Assembly: GCA_963770035.1 (NCBI GenBank)
Contig: CAVYON010000025.1
Coordinates: 41,228 to 105,227 of the forward strand
Direction of reading: 5' to 3'
Origin: Roseiarcus sp963770035
GTDB lineage: Bacteria; Pseudomonadota; Alphaproteobacteria; Rhizobiales; Beijerinckiaceae
Length of the DNA: 64,000 bases
In this document: positions 17,364-28,820 of the stretch, piece by piece
Position numbering within the stretch: position 1 is the stretch's first letter
Layout: each line of letters begins with the position of its first letter
Made by a program: the position numbers and the translations under genes
The notes under the pieces: generated by a model
What the model was told of the DNA's origin: nothing
The model's input: only the letters and a program-made list of their open reading frames with translations
Databases searched by the model: none

Positions 17364-18679
17364 CACTGCTGTCCGGCTAAAAATCGAATAAATTCAATTG
17401 GTTAGTTATTTGTAAAGTATTGGATTTTGTTTGGTCGATTGTAAGCGCTTGATATATTGGCATTTTCTCGAAGAGGGCGATCGAGAAAATTTGCAACAAT
17501 GTGTAGAGCGACGCCTCCAAGGCGAGGCGCTTTTTTACGATGGCGACGAGGACATAAACCGAGACGGCGATCCATATCTGCGTCTTCACGGCGTTTTCCG
17601 ACGTGCCGTAGAACTGCTTGATCCGCAAGTGCTGCTTGATCCATTTGAAGAAAAGTTCCACTTGCCACCTGTTTTTGTATAGGGCGGCGATGGTCAAGGC
17701 CGGAAGGCCGAAGTGATTGGTCAAAAACACCAGCGTCTTGCGCGTCTCGGCGTCCTTGAATCGGACGCGTCGCAGGCGTTCTGGATAATGTGCGCCGGTG
17801 TAATGGCCTTTGAGAGCGACGGATTGGTCGCAGATGATCCCGGTCGAACGATCCGTCGGCGTGGAAGAGACTCGGCGAGCGTTCATGTTCGACTTGGCCC
17901 GCGTCACGAAGAACGCCCCGGCCCGATGGATGGCGTGAAGGCGGGTGAAGTCCACGTAGCCGCGATCCATGACGTAAATGGCGCCGGGTTCGGGAAGCAG
18001 CAGGTCGAGCGCATGGACGTCGTGCAACTTGCCGTCCGAAACATGAATGAAGCTCGGAATATTGCCCCGCAAATCGAGCAGGGTGTGCATCTTCACCGCC
18101 GCCTTGGTCGTCCGGAAATGCGCCCAGGGAAAGACCGACAGACACAGGTCGATCGTTGTCGAATCCAGGGCATAGACGGTATTGGTCAGGTCCAGGCCAA
18201 GGTCCTCGTTGGCGTAGAGCTTCCTCGCTTGGACAATCAGTCGCTGGGCCAAATCCGCGTAGATGCGCCAGTCGCGCGTTTCGTTGGCGTCCGCCAGCGT
18301 CGAGCGCCGGACCGGTTCGCGCAAACCCATGTGGTAGAGCTTCGACGCCTGGACGGACAGGCAGGTCTCGATATCGCGCAGGCTCTCCCGGTAGGTCAGT
18401 TGGGCAAACGCCATGACCCGATATTGCTCGGCGCAGGGGAAAACCCGCACCCGATGGTCGCCGCCATAACGGGAGACAATCCTCGTGAATGTCGTCCAAG
18501 GCACAAAATCCATGAGTTGCGCGAAAAGCGTTTTGCCCAAGTACATGGCCATCTCCACAGGAAAACCCGCGAGACTGCCCTGCCACTCGGTTCAAGTCGA
18601 CACCGCCCATCTTCCCCCGCAAACCCAATCAATCAGCCGATCTCCAAGAGACGACCCTTCAGTCAACCGGACAGCAGTG
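17364..18679 (-). mobile_element. Complete IS4-family insertion sequence, 1316 bp
   Basis: Bounded by 13-bp perfect terminal inverted repeats, cactgctgtccgg at 17364-17376 and ccggacagcagtg at 18667-18679, and flanked by a 9-bp direct repeat. It carries one transposase gene on the minus strand that almost fills it. Base composition is lower in GC than the surroundings. Intact ends, matching duplication and intact transposase indicate a recent and possibly active insertion. Confidence 0.95.
17377..18558 (-). CDS. IS4 family transposase (DDE)
   Basis: Catalyses cut-and-paste movement of the surrounding element. The 393-residue protein contains the DDE triad: D in YALDSTTIDLCLS, D in YVMDRGYVDFTRLH, and E in the IS4 signature Y-(2)-R-(3)-E-(6)-K seen as YKNRWQVELFFKWIKQ. 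The N-terminus (LFAQLMDFVPWTTFTRIV) matches the DUF4372-type start found on many IS4 transposases. The stop codon abuts the left inverted repeat. No frameshift or internal stop is present. Confidence 0.93.
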   Translation of the reverse strand: MEMAMYLGKTLFAQLMDFVPWTTFTRIVSRYGGDHRVRVFPCAEQYRVMAFAQLTYRESLRDIETCLSVQASKLYHMGLREPVRRSTLADANETRDWRIYADLAQRLIVQARKLYANEDLGLDLTNTVYALDSTTIDLCLSVFPWAHFRTTKAAVKMHTLLDLRGNIPSFIHVSDGKLHDVHALDLLLPEPGAIYVMDRGYVDFTRLHAIHRAGAFFVTRAKSNMNARRVSSTPTDRSTGIICDQSVALKGHYTGAHYPERLRRVRFKDAETRKTLVFLTNHFGLPALTIAALYKNRWQVELFFKWIKQHLRIKQFYGTSENAVKTQIWIAVSVYVLVAIVKKRLALEASLYTLLQIFSIALFEKMPIYQALTIDQTKSNTLQITNQLNLFDF

Positions 18680-18688
18680 ACATGTCAT
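18680..18688. repeat. IS4 target site duplication, right copy
   Basis: acatgtcat, identical to 17355-17363, directly after the right IS end. Confidence 0.92.
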
Positions 18689-19979
18689 CTCGGCGATGGA
18701 AGCCTGCGACGCCTACCAGCCCTGGCATGACAAGCAGACGCACAAGACCTATGTGCGCCCGGATACCGGCAAGTGCCTCCATTACTATTTCTACTTCCTG
18801 GACGACGAACTGGGCCTGATCTATCTGCGGGCGCCGACCTGGGCGCCGTTCCGCCTGCAGTTCTACTGCAACGGCCACAGCTGGCTGGCGCGGCGACTGG
18901 CGGCGGAAGGCATCGGCTTCACCGCCGCCGACAATGCCTTTGTCCGCATCGATAACTGGACGCGGGCCCAGGAACTCGCGGATGGCTTCTCGCCCGACCG
19001 GCTGCACCGCGTCCTCGACCATTATGCCGCGCTCTGCTGCCCCGTGCTCGACGTCTTCGCCCAGGTCTACCACTGGAGCTTGATGCAGGTGGAATATGCC
19101 ACCGACGTCGTGTTCCGCTCGGCCGCGACGCTGGAACCGCTCTACGGGCAACTCACCCGGGAGTCGGTGCTAAGCGTCAAAGCCGAGCAGATCGCCAGCT
19201 TCCTCGGCCACAAGATCACCCCGCAACTGGCGCAGGAACTGGGCACTCAGTTCTCCACCCGGATCGAGGGAACCTGCATCAAGCATCGCTTCGGCAGTTC
19301 CTCGATCAAGATGTACGACAAGTTCGGCTGCGTGCTGCGCATCGAAACCACGACCAATGACGTGTCCTTTTTCAAGCACCACCGCAAGGTGGAACATCGC
19401 CAGGGACCGCCCACGCGCGCCCTCGCCCCCGTCAAGAAAACCATCTACAGCCTGATCGACCTGCGCGAGATCCTGCTCGGCTGCAATCGGCGCTACCTGG
19501 CGCATCTCTCCGCCCTCGACGACTTCTCCGCAGGCGTTCGCGCCCTCGACAAACTCACCAAACCACGATCGATCGATGGCAAGACCGTCAAGGGCATCAA
19601 CTTCTTCGATCCGATCGACGATGCCTTGCTGCACGCCTTGCAAAACCCGCGGGTCAATATCGCCGGCATCCGACGGGCCGACCTCCGGCCACTCGTCAAC
19701 GGCCTCTCCCAGGCGCGTCTCTCAAGACAACTGCGCCGCCTGCGCGACATCGGCGTCATCAAGCGCGTCGCCGGAACCTATCGCTATTACCTCACCCGCA
19801 TGGGCCGCGCTGCAACCGCAGCGCTCTGCCGCGTCACACAAAGCGTCATCATCCCAGCCCTCGCTTGACCAAAAATCTGCGCAGAAAACGTCAAGACTTA
19901 GGTGATAAGTGACTAACCTTCTCCCCGCAAGCGGGGAGAAGGGACGCCATCGGTCGAGTTCATCAAGGGAGGGATGCCC

Positions 19980-21440
19980 ATGTTTTCCTGCAACGCCGCG
20001 GACGAGACGGCAAGCGCGGGCGCGCATATCGGCTGCGCCTGCCATTCGCCGGAGGCCCGTTCGATCGCCCGGCGGATCGACCGCGAGCTCTCGCGGAGAG
20101 GGTTCGTTGCGGGCGTCAGCGCCTCTCTCGCCGCGCTCGGTTTTACGCCGCGCGCGGCGGCGCAGGCGTCCGACTCGGGCCGCCCCATCGTCTTTTCGAA
20201 TTTCCTGCTGTTCGACGGCAAGTCCAAAGCATTGCAGGGCGGCCATCGCCTCCTCGTCGAGGGCGGGCGGGTCAAGGCGGTCGCGACGAACGACCTCTCG
20301 CCGCCCGACGGAGCGCTGGTCATCGACTGCGGCGGACGCACGCTGATGCCGGGGATGATCGACGCCCATTGGCACACGATCTTCGCCGGGCTCCCAATCC
20401 CCGCGCTCTTGGCCAGCGACATCGGCTTCATCCTGCTCGCCGCCAGCGCCGAGGCGAAACGAACGCTGATGCGCGGATTTACCACCGTACGCGACCTCGG
20501 CGGCCCCTCGTTTGCGCTGAAACAAGCCATCGACGAGGGCCTTGCGGTCGGCCCCCGCATCTATCCGTCGGGCGCCATGATCACCAGCAGCGGCGGCCAC
20601 GGAGATCTTCGGCCGCTGACCGACCTCCCGCGCATGCCGGGCGACCGACCGTCCGTGATTGAGCAGTCAGGCGCCGCCAGCATCGCCGACGGCGCCGAAG
20701 AAGTGCGCTTGCGCGCGCGCGAACAGCTGATGCAGGGCGCTTCGCAGGTCAAGCTCACCGGCAGCGGAGGCGTGTCGTCGCCGCGGACGACGCTCGACAT
20801 GGTCACTTACGACGAGGCCGAATTGCGCGCCGCGGTGGAGACCGCGGCCGACCGCCAGACCTATGTCGCGGTGCACGCCTACCCTTCGGTCGCGATCCAG
20901 CGGGCGGTCGCCGCCGGCGTGCAATGCATCGAGCACGGCCACCTCATGGACGATGCGACGGCGCGCCTGCTCGCAGACAACGACGTCTGGCTGAGCACCC
21001 AGCCGTTTTTGAGCGAGGAGGATACCGGCGCGCTCGCCGGTCAGAGCCGGCAAAACGCGCTTCGGGTGTTCGCAGGCTCGGACACAGTCTATGCGCTGGC
21101 GAACGAGCACAAGATCAAGACGGCGTTCGGCTCGGATCTCCTGTTCTCGTCACGCCTGACGGCGCGGCAGGGCGTCATGCTCACCCATCTCTCGCGCTGG
21201 TACGACAATGCCGACATCCTGCGCATGGCGACCGCCACGAACGGCGAGTTGCTCGCCCTCTCGGGTCCGCGCAATCCCTATCCAGGCAAGCTCGGCGTGG
21301 TCGAAGAGGGCGCGCTCGCCGATCTTCTGCTGGTCGACGGCGATCCGCTGAAGGACATCGGCCTCATGGCGAACCCGGAGAAGACTCTTCTCGTCATCAT
21401 GAAGGACGGCAAGCTCTACAAGGATACGCGGCCGACGTAG
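19980..21440 (+). CDS. Exported amidohydrolase family protein (imidazolonepropionase/prolidase-like)
   Basis: Metal-dependent hydrolase with a composite TIM-barrel domain, 486 residues from ATG 19980. That start has GGGAGGG six bases upstream; an ATG at 19974 overlaps the same site and is less likely. A twin-arginine motif (SRRGFVAGVSASLAALGF) around residues 41-58 is unusually far in, after a cysteine-rich stretch. Metal ligands are visible in PGMIDAHWHT, VAVHAYPS, CIEHGHLMD and TAFGSD. It resembles secreted Xaa-Pro or cyclic-amide hydrolases; substrate unknown. It is preceded by a short hairpin (cttctccccgc/gcggggagaag). Confidence 0.85.
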   Translation: MFSCNAADETASAGAHIGCACHSPEARSIARRIDRELSRRGFVAGVSASLAALGFTPRAAAQASDSGRPIVFSNFLLFDGKSKALQGGHRLLVEGGRVKAVATNDLSPPDGALVIDCGGRTLMPGMIDAHWHTIFAGLPIPALLASDIGFILLAASAEAKRTLMRGFTTVRDLGGPSFALKQAIDEGLAVGPRIYPSGAMITSSGGHGDLRPLTDLPRMPGDRPSVIEQSGAASIADGAEEVRLRAREQLMQGASQVKLTGSGGVSSPRTTLDMVTYDEAELRAAVETAADRQTYVAVHAYPSVAIQRAVAAGVQCIEHGHLMDDATARLLADNDVWLSTQPFLSEEDTGALAGQSRQNALRVFAGSDTVYALANEHKIKTAFGSDLLFSSRLTARQGVMLTHLSRWYDNADILRMATATNGELLALSGPRNPYPGKLGVVEEGALADLLLVDGDPLKDIGLMANPEKTLLVIMKDGKLYKDTRPT

Positions 21441-21547
21441 GCGCGATGCGAGTCGAAATAAGGCCTGGCGCGCAGCAACCGCGACGGTTTAACCGCTTGT
21501 TGACATGGCGAAGCCCAAGCTGCCGAGGTCCGGCCCAGAGGCGGCTC

Positions 21548-22459
21548 ATGCGCTCCGCGATCCTTTGTCTTGCCGCACTCGCTCTCGCAGCCCTCGCCGC
21601 GCCAGCGCTGGCGCAGGACGCGGGGACGCTCAATCCCAAGCTGCTGCCCCCGCTCGCCGACCCGACCAACCCGAATGTGCCGGCCAAGCAGGTGTTCGGC
21701 CGGGCGCTGACCCCGATCGAGGCCAAGGCACGGTCGATCGGCTACTACTGGCGCGGCTGTCTCGCCGGGGCGAAGGCGCTGCCGGTCGACGGCGAGTTGT
21801 GGCAGGTGGTGCGGCTGTCGCGCAACCGGATGTGGGGCAATCCGGCGATGATCGCCTTCCTCGAGCGCTTCTCGCGCAAGGCGAAGGCCGAAGGACTCTG
21901 GAACGGCATTCTGGTCGGCGACATCTCCCAGCCGCGCGGCGGGCCGATGCTGACCGGCCACGCCTCGCATCAGGTCGGCCTCGACGCCGACGTCTGGCTG
22001 ACGCCGATGCCCGACCACACGCTTTCGCGCGAGGACCGTGAGGCAATGTCGGCGGTCGATATGGTCGCCGAGGACGGACTTTCCGTCGACCGGTCGCATT
22101 GGTCGGAGGCCCAGGCGGGGATCATCAAGGCGGCGGCCGAGGAGCCTGCGGTCGACCGCATCTTCGTCAATGCCGCGATCAAGAAGGCGCTGTGCGAGAC
22201 CCACAAGGGCGAAGCCTGGATGAAGCGGGTGCGCGCCTACTGGGGGCATAACTATCACTTCCACATCCGCATCAAGTGCCCCGCCGGCGAAACGGCCTGT
22301 GAGCCGCAGGACCCCTTGCCCCCCGGCGACGGTTGCGACAAGTCGCTCACCTGGTGGTTCACCCCCGAGGCGCTTCACCCGAGCCCCGGCAAGCCGCGCC
22401 CGCCGCTGACCATGGCGCAATTGCCGCCGGAATGCCGGACGGTGGTGTTGGAGAAGTAG
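21548..22459 (+). CDS. mepA: Penicillin-insensitive murein endopeptidase
   Basis: Periplasmic peptidoglycan hydrolase (peptidase M74) that cuts D-alanyl-meso-DAP cross-links. The 303-residue product has a signal peptide (MRSAILCLAALALAALAAPALA) and the LAS-type zinc site: GHASHQVGLDADVWL carries the H and D ligands, and YWGHNYHFHIRIKCP carries the C-terminal histidines. Conserved cysteines in the second half may form disulfides. Start ATG 21548 follows directly on the amidohydrolase by 107 bases. Length is close to E. coli MepA. Confidence 0.93.
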   Translation: MRSAILCLAALALAALAAPALAQDAGTLNPKLLPPLADPTNPNVPAKQVFGRALTPIEAKARSIGYYWRGCLAGAKALPVDGELWQVVRLSRNRMWGNPAMIAFLERFSRKAKAEGLWNGILVGDISQPRGGPMLTGHASHQVGLDADVWLTPMPDHTLSREDREAMSAVDMVAEDGLSVDRSHWSEAQAGIIKAAAEEPAVDRIFVNAAIKKALCETHKGEAWMKRVRAYWGHNYHFHIRIKCPAGETACEPQDPLPPGDGCDKSLTWWFTPEALHPSPGKPRPPLTMAQLPPECRTVVLEK

Positions 22460-22490
22460 GCGGCGGCCCGGCCTTTGACGTTCGAAAACC

Positions 22491-23300
22491 TTAACGTTCG
22501 AAACCGCTTTCATCGATATGGCCGAGCGTATCGCGCATGGGCTGGCTCGAGATGTGCATCACCCCGTCGAGCGGCGAGTCGAAATCGTTGATGAGGAAGA
22601 CGGCCGAGGCGACGCAGAGGGCGCAAACGACGATCGACAGATGGACGACCGCGTTGCGCGGCGAGAGCAGACCGAAGACTGTGAAGATGACCGCAAGCCA
22701 CGCGCACATCGCCAGCATGAGCGGCCATGCGATCGTATTTTGCGCCGTCTCGATCAGCTGACGCCGCGCGTGCAGGACCTGGTCGATTTGATTGGACAGC
22801 GATTGGGCCACCCTTTCATGAAACCGGTCCGGCGCATCGAGCCGGCGGATCGCGGTGTCGATCTCGATCAGGAGCGCGCCGAGCTGCTGCCGTTCGGCTC
22901 CCCCCGCCGCTTTCGCGAAGCGGGGATAGTTCCCCGGCGGCTGAGGCTCGTCGCGCCAGGTATCGGCGATCGCCGCGGCGACGTACGCGCGCAGGAGTGC
23001 GCGCGCAGGCTCCGCCTCCGGGCCGTATTCGCGCAGGTGCGTGTCGAGACTGGTGAGGTCGCCGGCAAACGCGCGCACCCGGGCGTCGAACGTATCGAAA
23101 CTGGTCTTCACCTCCGAAAGCAGAAGGCTGAGCACCAGCGCCGTGAACGTAACGAGAATCGAGACCACCATGCGCACGTGGTCGACCGTATCGCTGGTCC
23201 GATGACTCTCCCTTAGCCGTCCATTCAGAACCGTGCCGATTCCGGCGGCGGACAGAAGGAGGATGAAGATGCTAAGGACGAGCGCGGCGCCGTGAGCCAT
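22491..23300 (-). CDS. DUF4239 (bestrophin-like) membrane protein
   Basis: A 269-residue inner-membrane protein with two hydrophobic segments at the N-terminus (ALVLSIFILLLSAAGIGTVL and MVVSILVTFTALVLSLLLSE) and two near the C-terminus (MLAMCAWLAVIFTVFGLL and HLSIVVCALCVASAVFLI), separated by a soluble helical middle. The order and the ending DFDSPLDGVMHISSQPMRD match DUF4239. Its role is not known; a channel role is only suggested by distant resemblance to bestrophins. It is convergent with mepA and stands alone. Confidence 0.8.
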   Translation of the reverse strand: MAHGAALVLSIFILLLSAAGIGTVLNGRLRESHRTSDTVDHVRMVVSILVTFTALVLSLLLSEVKTSFDTFDARVRAFAGDLTSLDTHLREYGPEAEPARALLRAYVAAAIADTWRDEPQPPGNYPRFAKAAGGAERQQLGALLIEIDTAIRRLDAPDRFHERVAQSLSNQIDQVLHARRQLIETAQNTIAWPLMLAMCAWLAVIFTVFGLLSPRNAVVHLSIVVCALCVASAVFLINDFDSPLDGVMHISSQPMRDTLGHIDESGFER

Positions 23301-23441
23301 TCGCTGAGGTTCAAAGGTTTTCGAGGCGGGAAGTCAACACGCGACGCAACGGGCGCAAGCGCGCCCGTTGCGACTTCGCTCGGGCGCTTGGCATTGCTGG
23401 CGGGGTCGCGTAAGCCTTGAACTGTCCGCGGAGGTCCGAGC

Positions 23442-23732
23442 ATGCTGTTCATCGCCACCTGTGTCGACAAGCCGCAAAGCCTGGACACGCGTCTGGCGAA
23501 CCGTGCGGCGCATCTCGCCTACCTCGAGGGGCTCGGGTCCAGGGTGAAGGCCGGCGGCGCCATGCTGGCCGACGATCTCAAGACGCCGGTCGGCTCGATG
23601 CTGATCTTCGAGGGCGAGAGCGAAGCGGACATCCGGGCGATTCTCGCCGACGACCCCTACGCCCGCGCCGGCCTGTTCGACAGCGTGACGCTGAAACCCT
23701 GGCGCCAGGCGGTCGGCGCCCCGCTCGCGTGA
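23442..23732 (+). CDS. YciI family protein
   Basis: A 96-residue ferredoxin-like-fold protein. YciI hallmarks are the N-terminal LFIATCVDK, RAAHLAYLE, the GGAMLADD block with the conserved aspartate, GSMLIFEGESEADIRAIL and DDPYARAGLFDSV. A conserved histidine and aspartate suggest an enzyme, but no general function is established for this group. The EVE-domain gene follows after 7 bases, so the two form a small operon. Confidence 0.88.
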   Translation: MLFIATCVDKPQSLDTRLANRAAHLAYLEGLGSRVKAGGAMLADDLKTPVGSMLIFEGESEADIRAILADDPYARAGLFDSVTLKPWRQAVGAPLA

Positions 23733-23739
23733 GGATAGA

Positions 23740-24153
23740 ATGGCGCACTGGCTGTTCAAGAGCGAGCCGTCGGCCTGGTCGTTGGAAAGGCTCGCGGCCT
23801 GCGGCCCCGAGGGCACCGACTGGAGCGGGGTGCGCAATCATTCCGCCAAGCTCAACATGCAGGCGATGAAGCTCGGCGATCAGGGCTTTTTCTACCATTC
23901 CAATGAGGGCAAGGCGATCGTCGGGATCGTCGAGGTCTGCAAGGCCTACCGGCCCGACCCGAGCGACGCGACGGGGAAGTTCGGCATGGTCGACATTCGC
24001 GCGGTCAAGCCCTTGCCCCATCCCGTGACGCTCGAGGCGGTGAAGGCAGAAATGCGCCTCGCGGCGATGGCGCTCGTCACCAACTCGCGCCTGTCGGTCC
24101 AGCCCGTCACGGACGACGAATGGGGCCTGGTCTGCCGGATGGGCGGGCTTTAG
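23740..24153 (+). CDS. EVE domain protein
   Basis: A 137-residue single-domain protein of the PUA-like EVE family. Features: HWLFKSEPSAWSLERL at the start, DWSGVRNHSAKLNMQAMKLG with the aromatic cage segment, GFFYHSNEGKAIVGIVEV, and LVTNSRLSVQPV near the end. EVE domains bind modified bases in DNA or RNA; in bacteria they occur in RNA metabolism and in modification-dependent restriction. Here it is linked only to yciI, which favours a housekeeping role. Confidence 0.88.
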   Translation: MAHWLFKSEPSAWSLERLAACGPEGTDWSGVRNHSAKLNMQAMKLGDQGFFYHSNEGKAIVGIVEVCKAYRPDPSDATGKFGMVDIRAVKPLPHPVTLEAVKAEMRLAAMALVTNSRLSVQPVTDDEWGLVCRMGGL

Positions 24154-24160
24154 CAGCGTC

Positions 24161-24235
24161 CTGTAGACGCGGTCGTTGACCGCGTTGGCCGCGCCCCGCA
24201 GGGCGTCTGTCAGAGCGCCCGTCTTCCGACGGCCT
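24161..24235. repeat. REP-like palindromes, copy B
   Basis: ctgtagacgcggtcg followed by ttgaccgcgt reproduces the palindrome of 5791-5815 with one mismatch. It is followed by gagcgcccgtcttccgacggc, related to the hairpin at 7059-7076. The tandem arrangement of the two unit types is visible only here. Confidence 0.7.
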
Positions 24236-24431
24236 GTGGAGCGCAGGGCCAATCAGAGCGGAGAATTTATTGTAAGCCCCAGCTTGCGCCCCTGTTCCGC
24301 CGTCCGGAAGGGCTAAGACCAAAGCATCAGCGCGGCGATGCTTGTCGGACTTCCCGCGCTTCGGCATAAGCTGGCCGCAAGGCTTGCCGCCGCCGGCCGA
24401 GCCGGCGTGCAGGAATTCTCGGGAGGAACTC

Positions 24432-26379
<1,948 letters not shown>

Positions 26380-26812
26380 TTCGCGGGGGAAGGACGCCGG
26401 CCGCGCCTTTCCCCCCGACCCCGCGACCGCCGCCCGCGACCGCGGTTTTCTGACGGAGGTTCATATTAATCAATGACTTACGGGCGGAATCGCGCGAAAG
26501 TCAGACGAGCAATTCAATGATTTCAAAGAGTTAGCGGAGAGTTGGACGCGAGCGGACCACTCGACCGCTCCGCGGGCGCCTCGGCAAGCGGTCTCCCCGG
26601 ATCGCCAAGCCGCCTCGTCGCGAGAAGTCCTCTGGGGGCGGCCCCGAACCCGGATGCGGTTCGCCGTCCGCCCCAAGCCTCGATCCGTCTGTGGCGGCGC
26701 GAATTCAACGTCCGGCGCTCCGCCCTGCGGCCGGTCAGACCAAATCAAGTCGCAAATCCATGGGAAAAGCTGAGCGCGATCGAGCGGCGCGCAGGGCCGA
26801 GCGCCGATGACG
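26380..26812. other. Gene-free gap between acs and the CUT1 operon
   Basis: No credible gene on either strand. It contains gaccgcggttttctgacgg at about 26438-26456 and short units tcaatgacttacggg and caaagagttagcgg (26470-26535) that resemble sequences at 54150-54250, so a dispersed repeat family is present. Confidence 0.4.
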
Positions 26813-27922
26813 CTATGTCCTGCTCGTCGAAGCCGCGCAAAGGTTCTCGCCAGTCTCCGGATCGAAGACATGCATTAGGTCAGCGTCGAACAGGAACGGC
26901 CTTTGCTCGCCGATGCGCAAGTCGTCTGACGCCGCGACCCTTGCGACGACGCGATGCGGGCCCCTCGAAGCATCGAGCAGCGTTTCATGGCCGAGGTGTT
27001 GCGCGACGTCGATGCAAAGGAGCGGAGCGCCTGACACATCGGCGTTGCGCGGAGCAGGCCGCAGCGCCTCGGGACGCACGCCCAACGTCACCTTGGGCTT
27101 TCCGTATCCGGCCAAGGCGTCACGCAGCCTGTCAGGAATCGCGATGGCGAGGCCATTGTCCGGATCGATCAACTTCGAGCCGGCAAGCGACAGTTCGAGG
27201 AAATTCATCGCCGGCGATCCGATGAAGCCGGCGACGAAGGTGTTGGCCGGCTGGTTATAGACGACGAGCGGCGACGCCGATTGCTGAACGACGCCGTCCT
27301 TCATCACCACGATCGTATCGCCCATCGTCATCGCTTCCGACTGATCGTGGGTCACGTAGACGGTGGTCACGCCGATTTCGTGATGCATCTTTGCAAGAAA
27401 GCTTCGGGCCTCGATACGAAGCTTCGCGTCGAGATTGGACAGCGGCTCGTCCATCAGAAAGACGCCGGGCCGCCGGACCAATGCGCGGGCGAGCGCGACC
27501 CGCTGACGCTGGCCCCCCGAAAGGGCCTTGGGCAGGCGGTCCAGCAGCGATCCGATCCGCAGCCGGTCGGCGACGGCGTGGACTTGCTTGTCGATTTCGC
27601 CTTTCGCCAGCCGCCTGATCTTCATGCCAAAGGCGATGTTGTCGAAAACGGTCATATGCGGAAACAGCGCGTAGGACTGGAAGACCATGGCGATGTCGCG
27701 ATCCTTCGGCGGCATGTCGGTCACATCTCGTCCACCGATGAGCAATTGACCGGCAGTGATCGCTTCGAGCCCCGCGATCATGTTGAGAGTCGTGGTCTTG
27801 CCGCAACCGGACGGCCCGACCAGCACGACGAACGAACCATCCGCAATTTCGAGATTGAGGCTCGGGATCACGACATGCGCGCCGAAGCGCTTCTCGATGT
27901 CGACCAGGGAAACGTTGGCCAT
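26813..27922 (-). CDS. Sugar ABC transporter ATP-binding protein (CUT1, UgpC/MalK-like)
   Basis: ATPase of a CUT1 carbohydrate transporter, 369 residues, cytosolic face. Walker A GPSGCGKTT, Q-loop in MVFQSYALFPHMTVFDN, signature LSGGQRQRVALARA, Walker B VFLMDEPLSNLDAKLR, and switch histidine in VYVTHDQSEAMTMGD. The C-terminal regulatory OB-type domain is present (KVTLGVRPEALRP). It is the last gene of a four-gene minus-strand operon, 22 bases after the second permease. Confidence 0.93.
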   Translation of the reverse strand: MANVSLVDIEKRFGAHVVIPSLNLEIADGSFVVLVGPSGCGKTTTLNMIAGLEAITAGQLLIGGRDVTDMPPKDRDIAMVFQSYALFPHMTVFDNIAFGMKIRRLAKGEIDKQVHAVADRLRIGSLLDRLPKALSGGQRQRVALARALVRRPGVFLMDEPLSNLDAKLRIEARSFLAKMHHEIGVTTVYVTHDQSEAMTMGDTIVVMKDGVVQQSASPLVVYNQPANTFVAGFIGSPAMNFLELSLAGSKLIDPDNGLAIAIPDRLRDALAGYGKPKVTLGVRPEALRPAPRNADVSGAPLLCIDVAQHLGHETLLDASRGPHRVVARVAASDDLRIGEQRPFLFDADLMHVFDPETGENLCAASTSRT

Positions 27923-27944
27923 GGATCGTTCTGCTCCCGCCGCT

Positions 27945-28820
27945 TCAACCCTTGACCGAACCGACGAAGTTGCCGCTCGAAATCCAGCGGTAAGCCAGGA
28001 TGAACAGGATCGCGATCGGGATTTGGGAGATGACGAGTCCAGCCGACGGCAGATTGAACGCGGAGATGTAGCGGTCGCTGTTCAGTTTGAGCATGCCGAC
28101 CGTTACGGGGAAGATCGATTCGCTGTTCAGGAACACCAGGGCGAAGACGAACTCTTTCCAGATCGCGATGAAGTTCAGCGTGTAACCGACGACGATCCCC
28201 GGGACCGCCAGCGGCAGGATCACCTTGGTGAAAATCTGGAAGTCCGTCGCGCCCTCGATCTGCGCAGCCTTTTCGATGTCGCGCGGAATGGCAGTCATGA
28301 ATCCGCGCAGGATCAGGATCTGGGAAGGCATGCCGTAGACGCCGTGAACGACGATCAGGCCGATGCGTGTGTCGAACAGGTGCAGCCACCGCAGCATGTC
28401 GTAAAGGGGAATGAGAACGGTCTGCTGCGGCAGCATCAGCCCCGTCAGCAGCAAGGCGAATATGTATCGCTTGCCCGGAGGCTCGAACCGGCTGAGCGCA
28501 AACGCGGGCACGAGAGCGAGTCCCACCGCCAGCGCCGATCCTGTGGCCGCGTAGAGCAGGCTGTTCTGCATGAGCACGCCAAACTTCAGGCCCTCCCAAA
28601 CCTTCACGTAAGGTTCGAACGTGGGCGCGATCGGCAGCGCGAATGGTCCATTCAGGAACTCGCTGTTCGGCTTGATCGAGGTCATCACCATAAGCGCCAG
28701 CGGACCGATCCAGACCGCCGCGAGGAGAAGGGCAAAGAGCGTCGCGAGAATCTTGGGCGCCGCATAGCGCAAGCGGATGAGCGTCCGTCCCGGCAGGATC
28801 GCCGACGCAGGCCTAGACAT
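27945..28820 (-). CDS. Sugar ABC transporter permease (CUT1, MalG-like)
   Basis: Second membrane subunit of the CUT1 importer, 291 residues from ATG 28820, with about six membrane helices. The EAA loop that contacts the ATPase is visible as EKAAQIEGATDFQIFTKVIL. N-terminal KILATLFALLLAAVWIGPLA is the first helix. Its start overlaps the end of the upstream permease gene by 8 bases (ATGTCTAG), so translation is coupled. The protein ends SSGNFVGSVKG, the usual MalG-type end. Confidence 0.92.
   Translation of the reverse strand: MSRPASAILPGRTLIRLRYAAPKILATLFALLLAAVWIGPLALMVMTSIKPNSEFLNGPFALPIAPTFEPYVKVWEGLKFGVLMQNSLLYAATGSALAVGLALVPAFALSRFEPPGKRYIFALLLTGLMLPQQTVLIPLYDMLRWLHLFDTRIGLIVVHGVYGMPSQILILRGFMTAIPRDIEKAAQIEGATDFQIFTKVILPLAVPGIVVGYTLNFIAIWKEFVFALVFLNSESIFPVTVGMLKLNSDRYISAFNLPSAGLVISQIPIAILFILAYRWISSGNFVGSVKG

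Larger units (their letters stand above)
17038..19868 (+). pseudogene. Conserved protein of unknown function with C-terminal winged-helix-like region, split by an IS4-family insertion
   Basis: The 5' part (17038-17363) and 3' part (18689-19868) form one continuous frame once the IS and one copy of its 9-bp target repeat are removed; the junction then reads GLVHVI-SAMEACDAYQPWHDK. The restored protein is about 500 residues. It opens LDRYDDRIAGVLSCYDRVVI, continues GKCLHYYFYFLDDELGL, APTWAPFRLQFYCNGHSWLA and STRIEGTCIKHRFGSSSIKM, and ends with a winged-helix-like stretch (LSQARLSRQLRRLRDIGVIK). I recognise it as a conserved, often multicopy bacterial hypothetical family but know no function. 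As it stands the gene is disrupted; the downstream half could restart at ATG 18696. Confidence 0.85.

Noticed and set aside
23740..24153. EVE-domain gene as part of a restriction or defence system
   Set aside because: Neighbours are yciI and acs; no McrBC-like, nuclease or methylase gene is nearby.
26470..26871. Minus-strand open frame of 133 codons after acs
   Set aside because: No recognisable family, arginine/proline-rich, covers repeat motifs; treated as non-coding.
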